Shown here one piece after another: positions 54,736-64,000 of a DNA stretch of 64,000 nt. Within the stretch, counting starts at the first letter, position 1; every line of letters begins with the position of its first letter. Origin of the DNA: Adiantum capillus-veneris (taxonomy: Eukaryota; Streptophyta; Polypodiopsida; Polypodiales; Pteridaceae); assembly GCA_014529385.2 (NCBI GenBank), contig CM043967.1, positions 131,499,182-131,563,181 of the forward strand, in the 5' to 3' direction. Under the pieces are notes generated by a model, which searched no databases, was not told where the DNA came from, and saw nothing but the letters and a program-made list of their open reading frames with translations. The position numbers were made by a program, and so were the translations under genes.

Positions 54736-55545
54736 TTCTTCATGGCATTGTGTCAAAACCATGCCGATCTCCTCCTTGTATAGAACTCTCCTCAGTACTC
54801 CATCATGGCCGTATACCATAAGGTCCTCGCCTATCAAAGTGAACCTGCTAGCCTTTCGAGCAACCCTTTTCCTCTGTAGCCTGGACATACCTGCGGGACC
54901 TTCACCTGTGCCCAAGAAATCATCAACATCTTTCAGTGTTTCCCTACCTGCATAGCTGGCCGGCGTCACATATAACCCTTCTACATGTATCTGTACTCGG
55001 CTACTACTGGCTAACTGGTCAGCTTCTTGATTTTGCTCCCTCCGAACATGCTTGAATTGTACCACCTCAAAAAACTTCAATAACTTCTTAATAGAAAAAA
55101 ACCAATGCTTGAGAGAATCTCTTTTCACCTGCCATTGCCCTAAGAGTTGTTTGATAACCAAGAGAGCGTCTCCCTTCACTATGAGTCTGGATATCCCAAA
55201 CTCGATACACTGCTTAAGGCCCAAGTGGAGAGCCAAGTATTCTGCTTCGTTGTTTGTATGCACATCCTCCAAATCATAAGCCTTTGAGAAAATAGTGTTA
55301 CCTTGTGGATCCTATATAACGACTCCACCTTTAGCTTTTTGGACTACCCTCCTGTAAGCACCATTGAACCACATGACAAAAGCTTTTTTTAGATCCGGTT
55401 CATCGTTTGCCTCTTCTCGAATCACCCTGGGGTACACTGGCAAATCTACACCCTTATTTACCAGTACGTCTGCGAGATGTGACCTGCAAGTGTGATCAAT
55501 TTTAAATTCAAAATCAAACTCCTGTAACTCTAGTACCCACTTCAT
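54736..55545 (-). pseudogene. Ty3 (T2) second (archaeal-type) RNase H
   Basis: Minus strand. RNase H spacer MKWVLELQEFDFEFKID (near 55,500-55,545), then MWFNGAYRRVVQKAKGGVVI (first catalytic position is Asn instead of Asp), NNEAEYLALHLGLKQCIEFG (Glu), LIVKGDALLVIKQLLGQWQV (Asp) and VRREQNQEADQLASSSR (final Asp). This extra RNase H lies between the ordinary RNase H and integrase, diagnostic of Tat/Ogre-type Ty3 elements. Two stops (about 55,312 and 54,724). Confidence 0.85.
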
Positions 55546-55889
55546 AATGCGTCTTCCTGGTCATAAATGAAGCACCACTTCAGGTAATAGATTGTTAGAG
55601 GTAAGAACATAAAACCTGCGAACAATCAAATGCACTTTGAACTTTCTGCAAGCAAACACTAGTGTCATCACCCACTGCTCAGCCTCTGTGTAAGACATCT
55701 CTCCTGGACTGATGACCCGACTCTCAAAGTAGACGGGTTTGTAGCACCGCCCTACCTTTTGTAGTAGGACCGCACCAATTCCAACTGTACCTACTGTCAT
55801 AGCGACATAAAAATCATCCTCATGATTGGGAGGACAAATAGTAGGCAGTTGGAATAAGATTTCTTTAACCCTGTCAAAAGAAACTTGTG
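55546..55889 (-). pseudogene. Ty3 (T2) RNase H, left half
   Basis: The minus strand reads TVGTVGIGAVLLQKVGRCYK, YFESRVISPGEMSYTEAEQW and FACRKFKVHLIVRRFYVLTS. This is the gRNase H / connection domain, interrupted on its N-terminal side by element K at 55,890. The continuation before K is at 61,304 (GFQWTEDM). T1's split domain aligns with it. Confidence 0.85.
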
Positions 55890-55894
55890 TGTCT
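55890..55894. other. Target-site duplication TGTCT, left copy
   Basis: TGTCT directly before the 5' LTR of K; the identical TGTCT follows the 3' LTR at 61,299-61,303. Confidence 0.9.
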
Positions 55895-56381
55895 TGTTAT
55901 AGAATGGATATTTTATTATTTATTGCAGCTGACAGGTGGAAAAGACTAGACCCAACTAGGCCTATGCGAATGAAAATATATACATTGTACATTTTATTAT
56001 TCAAGTGCTCTTTTTTGAGCTTTGGCCATTTATAACCGACCGGCCAGTTTGTAATCAATTTGACCATTCAAGAATCTATAAATTAAATATGTGCAAGAGG
56101 GAAATGGTCACTCTTGAACGGAGGGAGATTGTACCCAATGCTTGTGTCTTGTTCTCTCCTCTCCTCTCTTCTCTCTCGCCGTGCCGGCGTAGCACTCAGC
56201 TCTAGGAGGTGCGCCTGCACGCGTTCTTTCGCTCTCTCCCGCTCTCTATCTCTCTCTGTTCGTGTACGACTTGATTATATGCTCACAGGCTTTGTCAGGT
56301 ATGTGTATTTGCGGTGTTTTGTTGTTTCCATCATGCTATTCGAGGTATTTTGCAGGGATGCTACGTCTTCTGTCTGTAGCA
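55895..56381 (+). mobile_element. Element K 5' LTR
   Basis: TGTTATAGAATGG … GTCTGTAGCA, 487 bases. CT-rich tract near 56,150-56,265 and an A/T-rich block CTATAAATTAAATATG near 56,077-56,092, a plausible TATA region. Confidence 0.9.
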
Positions 56382-56382
56382 G

Positions 56383-56394
56383 TGGTATCAGAGC
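56383..56394 (+). other. Element K primer-binding site, initiator tRNA-Met
   Basis: TGGTATCAGAGC, one base after the LTR end; complementary to the 3' end of plant initiator tRNA-Met. Confidence 0.9.
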
Positions 56395-57611
56395 TTAGAT
56401 CGACGTCCTTCGTATACAAATGGTTGCTATGAAGGAATTTCGATTCACAATATTGATGAAGCTAAGTTATCCTTAAATTTTATCTACTTCTTTGCTCTCC
56501 TTATGTTTGCTGACATTGTTTTTGTTGTCTTCACCAATCGAAGCTCTCGATGTATGTATGATGTATGTATTAAAGAAACTTATGGCTTTTGCATGTTTTC
56601 AATAGAGGGGACGTATAAGCTAACAAGAGACATACCTGATAACAACGCGATTTTGATTAAACACATAAAAGAGAATAACATAGATATGTGGAAACATCTT
56701 CGTAAGTAGGTAGATTAATTAATATTATATACAATGTTTGATAGAAGAAGAGAGGGAGGGAATCCCTCATCCCACGGGAAGGAAGGATATTCTAAGAAGA
56801 TGATTGTTCGATCATCAAAACCATGTCACCATCTGCCTAAGATCAAAGTGTGAAAGTTAGGGGATAACTCTACCACACTCCCAAGAAACAAATAGCCGCT
56901 AGGACACTATGTTGAGAGACCACATCTTGCAAGGGACAATGTCCTCATGACGGTTACGAGCAGAGCCATGACAGTGCAGCTTTTGAACTATCGGAGCAAT
57001 AGCGATGGCGCATAAGCACTTAACAATGGAGAAAGGGAAAAAAAAAAAAGCTGAAGCAATAGACGGTATCAACAAAAATTTCACCACGACGAACCCTTGG
57101 GTCTGCACCATCACAACAGTGGCGACAATCATTTGACAAGGACCAGCACACCAACTCGACAGAGCCATACAACATGCATGCAGCTAACCACCCGTGAAAC
57201 CCTTCTGATCACTCCCTCACTTAAGTTAGCTGTACTATTGTACGCAGCCGCTGTTCTTCAATGGCCCACATCTGCACTAACTTATTTGCAAGAGAAGCGG
57301 CTACTCCAGTGCATGGCCGGCTACTCCAGTTGCGACTGCACTCACTCCTAGCCCCACGCAATCTCTCTCACTTTCTCTCTCTCTCTCTCTCTCCTCCCAG
57401 TCAGCCTACCTACTGAACCACCCCGTATCTATCTCTTTCTCTCTCTCTGGAATTTTTTGAGCCACCACCTCTCTCTCTCTCTCGTGAGGTGACAAACTCT
57501 CTCTCTCTCTCTCCCTCTCTCGTTGTTGCCCACACCATGCAAAGGGTGGCTGCCTACTCTTTCTTTCTCTCAGTTGTGCTACCATCCGCCTGGACGCCTC
57601 ATGCAAACGAC

Positions 57612-57754
<143 letters not shown>

Positions 57755-59550
57755 CTTGCATGTCGTCACCTACCCAGGAACCAGTGGCGCGCACTCACTT
57801 AACATGTAGCCCGCTCGCAACCGGTGGCTCTGAATTACCTGCCCCGCCAGTATCCTACCTCGTACGGCTCGTTCTCATAGTGGTTGCAGGTGACGCGACG
57901 GACCTCACCTCAACAACCTAAGTATGCGTCGTGAAAATACGTCTACCATACCTCTCTCAACATCCACCAATGGCCAATAACGGTTCGCTGCATGGCTGCA
58001 ACACACAACCAACCTATCCTAAGCATGGCAGCTGTGGGTCCAAGCATCTCCAACACACGCACATAAGAGCGAAAGAGTGTGGCGGACAGTTTCGTAAGCA
58101 GTATCGGAACGCTACTGACCTTTTCTGCTAACTCCATGCCTATTTCTTCTCATCGACTAGCCCCATCGCTATTGCTTGCTAAGGTTGCAACTCATGATGG
58201 CGGAAGCTTTTGAAGTGGCAGCTTGGCTCAAGTCACTACCATATGCGTGGGGGGTTTCAACCCACAGTGACCAAGTTCGCGGACCCCATAGCCCACATTT
58301 CAAAAATTGAAGCAGAAGTTCGAAGACAACGATAATGGCTGACCTCAGTCGCTCTCTTCTTCTTAACACTTCTGACTCGGGCTCCACCCATGGTTCCTCG
58401 GCATGTGAGCTTGAGGTGCGACGTAGTATGGGCGGTTGCATGCCCCCGCACAGGTAGGTCATCACAGTATGAGTGGTTGATGTCCTCTTTTGTAGTATCC
58501 CCTCTTCTTGCTTCATTGAAGGAGACAAGGAGCTTAAACCCTTGCCCAGAAGCTCGTCTAGCAGAGTGGGGAGAGCTACACCTTGGCGCAAAGCCAACAA
58601 TTTTCTCGTGCCCGTTTGAAAACTTCCAGAGATCTTTCCCGCCTGTAAACATGCCGCCAGATGCCCCTTTTGGTTTATCTAGTCTTTTAGCACTCCCCCC
58701 CCCACCCCCCCTTCTTGCTCTCTCTCCCCCTCGTTTGACGCATCCGACACCCACACAACAGTGGCGTCCCCCCGACTACTTAGAGAGACAGAAATTAGCA
58801 AAGCTCTTCGGTGTCCGATGCAATAGTTTCTCGGATACTGCATGACACGGCATTCCCGGGACATTGGTGATAGGGATCTTGCTTTCAACCGGGTCGATTT
58901 TAGTCTCTCTTTACCTCATTTGATTTTGTATTTAGACATTGTGTTCGATTCACACCGATTGTGTCAATTTGGCCTAATATGTAAATTTGGCTTTTTTGAA
59001 GACGAGTAATGTAACATTTCGTTTCATTTTGCTCTCTCTGTTTTCCCCCCACTACTTAAAGATCCGGACATTGATGAAGTTCTTCAATAATCTCTGTAAT
59101 ACTTTCTCCGACAATGTGTTGTGGGCGATTGCTGATGATGATGCTAGCTTTTAATTTCGTCAAGTCTTTTACTTTATTTTTGTACCCCGACATTGGAGAT
59201 AAATTCCCAAGGATTGTATCTGATTGTTCTCATAGGAAATTTTATCATTTTGAAGACTGTTAATATAACATTTCATTTCATTTCTTTCTCTCTCTCTCCC
59301 TCTCCCCACCTCGTCTGCGATTTGTGCACACATACCTACAACCAATGCCGTCTATCAGTTCACAATGAGTTATTACTAGGGTGACATCTCTTTTGATTAG
59401 CATGGAGTATTATTGCAATTGTTCTAATTAAATGGAGTTATATATATTGGCAATGAGAACACTTTAACTAAAAATGCTTCTCAAATTTTTCTTAAATTTT
59501 TAATTTTATTTTTGTGGCTTTCTACACACACTCACTTGTCAATTCCGATG

Positions 59551-59613
<63 letters not shown>
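59551..59613. repeat. (CA)n microsatellite
   Basis: About 62 bases of CA repeat. Confidence 0.95.
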
Positions 59614-59616
<3 letters not shown>

Positions 59617-60210
59617 TATGTTTGAATATCTTGATAATATGGCATTCCCTGCTTGATGCATCTTTATTCTTCTATTCAAGCTAATTAATTAGACCTTTAC
59701 TTTGCCAATTTTGAATGACAAGGGTATACCTCGTATTGTCCGTGTTATCTGACTATCAAGGCATTATTTAGCTTGCTTTAAGTAATTTGTACAAGCGGTA
59801 GAATCCCATCATACCCACTACAAGTTTAACCGACAAATTTAATTATGTGGTTTTGCAAGGCATTTTTTTTAATGCTCAAGAAACCTCCATTCTCCTACAT
59901 CATTTTATGTCTAACTAGAAATGCATGTCGTAAATGAAGGATTCTAGGACAGAGCAGCTAAGACTGTATTAATTTTGTGTTGTTTATAATTCCCCCTCAC
60001 TTTTTAATCAATACTTGTATTAAATGAGATTGCTATTGCGATCATTTCACATTGCGCTATGCATCTACTTACATGAACCGAGGTGCTTCTACCAATGCAT
60101 AAAAAAAATGTCAATACTTTGTTACTCAACCTTACTCCAATGTGGTGTGAACGAGGTAGTACATTTTTAATGTTTTTATGCCTGGTCTAGTCCATTGGTC
60201 ACATGCACAC

Positions 60211-60380
60211 AGATTCGCCGATTTAGGCAGTGTGTAGATACTCATCTTGGTGCAGATCCGCCGATTTAGGCAGCACATTGATAAATTGCAGATTCATGAT
60301 TCTTAAATAGTATCAAATGCATATTCGCCGATTTAGGCAGCACATCTTAGTGGTGTAGATTCGCCGATTTAGGCAGCACC
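60211..60380 (+). repeat. Four dispersed copies of GATTCGCCGATTTAGGCAGC
   Basis: Copies begin near 60,211; 60,254 (one substitution); 60,322; 60,357, with irregular spacing of 43, 68 and 35 bases. Located about 430-600 bases before the 3' LTR of K. Confidence 0.85.
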
Positions 60381-60806
60381 TATCACAAAATCATGCTACA
60401 GTGGCTAGCCACCACTGCAATTGTTATGATTTTTTTACCCGGGTACATAATGAAAGTGATTTGAATTTGGACTTATATTGTGGAATTGGAATTGGATTGG
60501 GATTTGGTATCTTGTGATTATTACGGCAGTGCTTATGAGATGAAACTTGACATTATGAGATTGATGATGAGCGTGACCAATGATATCCTGATTCATCAGG
60601 GTATGACATATACTGCTTATTCTAGTGGTATGGGACACTAGAATAGGTAGTATGTGGATGACGACAGGCATAAGCAATATTGTCTAATTTAATGTATTTT
60701 TTTCTTTTACTATTTGATACAGATTTCTAATCATTGTTTTTAACAAGTATTGTCTGCAGATTTTTTTCTTCGCAACTGAGGACAGTTGCTTTCCAACGGA
60801 GAGGTA

Positions 60807-61298
60807 TGTTATAGAATACATATTTTATTATTTATTGCAGCTGACAGGTGGAAAAGACTAGACCCAACTAGGCCTATGCGAATGAAAATATATACATTGT
60901 ACATTTTATTATTCAAGTGCTCTTTTTTGAGCTTTGGCCATTTATAACCGACCGGCCAGTTTGTAATCAATTTGACCATTCAAGAATCTATAAATTAAAT
61001 ACGTGCAAGAGGGAAATGGTCACTCTTGCACGGGGGGAGATTGTACCCAGTGCTTGTGTCTTGTTCTCTCCTCTCCTCTCCTCTCTTCTCTCTCGCCGTG
61101 CCGGCGTAGCACTTCGCTCTAGGAGGTGCGCCTGCATGAGTTCTTTCGCTCTCTCCCGCTCTCTATCTCTCTCTGTTCGTTTACGACTTGATTATATGCT
61201 CACAGGCTTTGTCAGGTATGCGTATTTGCGGTGTTTTGTTGTTTCCATCATGCTATTCAAGGTATTTTGCAGGGACGCTACGTCTTCCGTCTGTAGCA
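60807..61298 (+). mobile_element. Element K 3' LTR
   Basis: TGTTATAGAATAC … GTCTGTAGCA, 492 bases; about 97% identical to the 5' LTR by eye, with an added CTCTC unit in the CT tract. Followed by TGTCT (61,299-61,303). Confidence 0.9.
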
Positions 61299-61303
61299 TG
61301 TCT

Positions 61304-62190
61304 TCCGTCCATTGAAAGCCATGAACCTGTTGACTCATTTTTTGAAGTGGGTACACATACTGTGAAAGCATCCAAAAGAAGCGAGAGAGGTACTTCAACT
61401 TATGCAAAAATGATGCCAAACTTGTAGCACTTTGGGGAGGCTCCATCAACAGTACAAGAGCCTTTACCTTTTCCGGATTAGCTTCAATACCATTTTGTGA
61501 GACCACATGCCCTAGAAGATGAGCTCGAGGTTGAGCTAACTTGCATTTTTTGGGATTCAATTGACCACCCGCTTCATCCAATCGATGAAAACATAACTTT
61601 AACTTTGACAAATGATCACTCCTAGAGCTATAACATCCTATGTCATCCATGAAAACTCTGATAAACTTACCGAGGTAGGGACCAAACACTTTAGTCATTC
61701 AATCTTGAAAAGTTGCATAGGCATTCACCAAACCGAAAGGCATTCTACGGTAGGCAAAACAGTCCCATGGCGAAATGAAAGTGGTTTTCAACTGGTCTTC
61801 AAGTGCTATGCCTATTTGGAAGTACCCAGAGAAGCCGTCCACAATAGATTATCTTTCATGACCTGCAACTTGATTTAAAATTTCATCCTGAAAGGGTAAA
61901 GGATAATAGTTCCGCTTGGTTGCAGCATTTAAAGGCTTATAATCGACACACACTTGCCGGCCATTTGCCGTTCTTCTTAGGTGTTATAACAACTGGGGAG
62001 ACCCAGTCAGATTCTTGCACGGGGTAGATAATACCTGCATCCAATAGCTTGTTGATCTCCTGCCAACGAGCTTCCTGCTGAATTTCCCCTAACCTCCTTA
62101 GCTTTTGCGCCTTTGGTTTATGCCCCTCCTTGAGTATGATCCTGTGTTCAACTTCCTTGGCACTTCGCAAATCTTTATACTCAATGGCAA
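61304..62190 (-). pseudogene. Ty3 (T2) reverse transcriptase
   Basis: Minus strand. Pre-RT and fingers in the frame 61,937-62,803 (LLDAGIIYPVQESDWVSPVV, TPKKNGKWP), then a frameshift near 61,955; SIVDGFSGYFQIGIALEDQL and FAYRRMPFGLVNAYATFQD, with two stops; palm FIRVFMDDIGCYSSR with catalytic F-M-D-D (near 61,635-61,655), and thumb GGQLNPKKCKLAQPRAHLLG to about 61,520; connection up to GFQWTEDM at 61,304, where K interrupts. Full domain but split by one frameshift and two stops. Confidence 0.9.
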
Positions 62191-63316
62191 ACAAATTAGG
62201 ATAGGATGCACAGAGTTGCACATAACTTTCCTTCTCTTGCTCTGTTAAGTCTTCTCCTAGCATACCTCTTACTTCTTGGACATCGATAGGGGAAACTTGA
62301 GCTTGCATACCTTCTTTTGAAATAGAGTTATCGATAGTAACCCCAAAGAGATCAGCATCAACATGGAGGAGATCGTCATCACTCTTTCTCTCTTCTGTAT
62401 CTGTGTAGCCTTCATCATAGGTTGACTCCTTCTCGTATTCGTAGCTTGTTGTAGAGTCATCTCCCTCATCTTTCTCCATGGGATGAGAGCAACTCTCCCT
62501 TGTCCGTAGATCAAGCATCACATGTCTATCATTCTCTTTATCAAATAAAGTAAATACCCCTTTCCCCCAATCTTGTTTAGCCCCCATTGCAAGAAGCCAT
62601 GGTCTACCCAATATGATACGGTAAGCATTGTCGCCAGCTTTCATAACAAAAAAATCAATAAGGCATTCAACACCCATAACCTTTACCTTCACATCCTGTG
62701 CTATACCCAAACATCTGTCCTTGGTATGGTTGGGCATCCTCATTCGCACATTAGATCTTACCACTGCTTTAACTCCTGCATCTTTCATGGCGGATTCGGT
62801 CATGACACATACCTGGGCCCCTCCATTGACGTATGCCTATACCTGCATCTTCTTTTCAACAATAGAATGAACAAGTGGAAGCACATCCACTGGACTCCCA
62901 ACCCTCAATGCTAGATTCCCCACAGTATGCACTCTTGTTCTGTCCCGTGGAAGCCTGATACTAGCACTAGTAGACCACTGACATCGCAATTTAGGATTTA
63001 AGGCAAGCATCTGACCGAAAGTAATATTAGCCTTTTGGTTCTTGACATCACTCACCAAGTCATATTCGGGATGATCCCTTCCAAGTGGGTAGTCGGATTG
63101 CTTGATCTTGCGTCTCCTTCTTCGTTTTCTTGTTTCTGCTTGCTCTCTATCTTCGCCGACTTTCCCTTTGCCTTTGCGAGCTCTATTCTCCCACTCTGTC
63201 TCCGTCTCTCTTCCTTCACGTGCTCTCTTGTTGGCCAAAACATCCACTATCTGCTCCTCTACTCCAATTATATTAACACGATGAACTTCTTCATTACCTT
63301 GAGGAGCGGGAGGCAC
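62191..63316 (-). pseudogene. Ty3 (T2) protease with N- and C-terminal linkers
   Basis: Minus strand. The basic linker 62,837-63,316 has a KR-rich, nuclear-localisation-like run (RKRRRRRKIKQ) and, after a stop at about 62,837, the protease active-site region YVNGGAQVCVMTESAMKDAG, where Asn occupies the catalytic Asp position. Then LIDFFVMKAGDNAYRIILGR and PWLLAMGAKQDWGKG. A C-terminal acidic linker (D/E-rich, 62,270-62,500) leads to RT. As read, it cannot be an active aspartic protease. Family: plant Tat-like proteases with GGA instead of DTG context. Confidence 0.8.
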
Positions 63317-64000
63317 GTGATTGTCAGACTATTGATCTCTTTGTCCATTGAATTGCTCTTGTCCCCTCCCTCTTCCGAATAGTGGATACATACCTCCTCT
63401 TTCCCTTGGTGGATGCGGACAATCTGGTACGTAATGTCCTTCTTCGCCGCAATTATAGCAACGGCCAGGCAACTGCCTAGCTCTTCCTCTACCCGCTCTT
63501 TGCTTCCCTCTGTCCATCACACTCAAATGAAGCTCTTGCATTTGTTCCGATAAATCTTGAACAGTACGTACCCATTGTTGAGGAATAGCTGCCACTCCAC
63601 GAGTTGCTTGATCTTCTGCACGAACCTCGCCTTGAGGGCTTGGTGACTGCTGCTCGTATCCCATCATACCTTATTCGATCTTCTTCTTGATCTTCCTGCT
63701 TTTTGCTCGAGAAATTGCTACAGCACCGTTGTAGTTCTCGGGGCTTTCGAAATCCACCTTTTCTCGTACCTTGGGATGTAGGCATGCCATAAACTTGTCC
63801 ATCTGGAAGTAGTGGCCGTTAGCCAATTGCATCGATGTGGCTAATTCTGCCGAACATTCTTCAAACCGATTAAGAAAAACAATAAATTCTTCACTTACAT
63901 CTTGCTTGAGAGATTTTAGCTTCGCGTCCATATACATAGGTGATACTTCTTTTCGAAATTTTTTAAAAAAACTAGTCCGTAGAGCCGGCCATGCATGTCG
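63317..64000 (-). pseudogene. Ty3 (T2) gag, partial (runs off the window)
   Basis: Minus strand. Capsid end: MDAKLKSLKQDVSEEFIVFL, LATSMQLANGHYFQMDKFMA (63,780-63,937), then a stop near 63,671. A second frame 63,329-63,667 has VRTVQDLSEQMQELHL and a complete zinc knuckle, CYNCGEEGHYVPDC, with R/G-rich flanks (AGRGRARQLPGRCYN). The N-terminus lies beyond 64,000. T3 gag at 29,291-30,421 is the same family. Confidence 0.85.

Overview
The window looks like nuclear DNA of a land plant with a large, repeat-filled genome. It is about 64 kb of nested, mostly decayed transposable elements with a few broken host-gene copies. I saw no intact cellular gene, no rRNA, no CRISPR and no bacterial-type operon. 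The plant assignment rests on Tat-like Ty3 elements with two RNase H domains, a CACTA transposon, a PLS-type PPR fragment and an LTR element primed by initiator tRNA-Met. The style of the LINEs and the PPR copy suggests a fern or other non-seed plant; that is inference only.

Region 1-20,200. A plus-strand Ty3 element (T1: protease, RT, RNase H, second RNase H, integrase) was split inside its RNase H by a second LTR element (A, minus strand), leaving a CCATG target duplication. A later inversion of about 1.7 kb (16,671-18,350) flipped A's 5' LTR together with the adjoining piece of T1. Element A spans 1,444-17,849. It holds a gag-protease-RT relic, a second protease relic, a long coiled-coil-rich 3' ORF ending at the polypurine tract, a solo LTR, and two arrays built round a palindrome, AAATAATCGCGATTATTT, that also occurs in its LTRs.

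Region 20,201-23,369. A non-autonomous CACTA DNA transposon with CCCGCCGGG subterminal repeats and two unrelated internal tandem arrays; one array contains a captured retroviral-type protease piece.

Region 23,560-30,420. A minus-strand non-LTR retrotransposon (LINE) with gag-like ORF1, APE endonuclease and RT, next to a broken Ty3 gag (T3).

Region 30,422-44,650. A putative Ty3 LTR, simple repeats, a minus-strand Ty3 element (D) with gag, protease, RT, RNase H and truncated integrase, a tRNA-derived SINE-like sequence, a DEAD-box helicase retropseudogene, and unassigned AT-rich DNA.

Region 44,650-50,967. A second gag/protease relic of element A's family (B2), a broken intron-containing host gene with a DGNHR motif, a PPR pseudogene, and a LINE RT remnant.

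Region 50,968-64,000. A minus-strand Tat-like Ty3 element (T2) running from gag to its putative 3' LTR, cut in the RNase H spacer by a structurally complete LTR element (K, 55,895-61,298) that has LTRs, primer site and target duplication but no recognisable genes. T2 supplies the template that makes T1's broken architecture readable.
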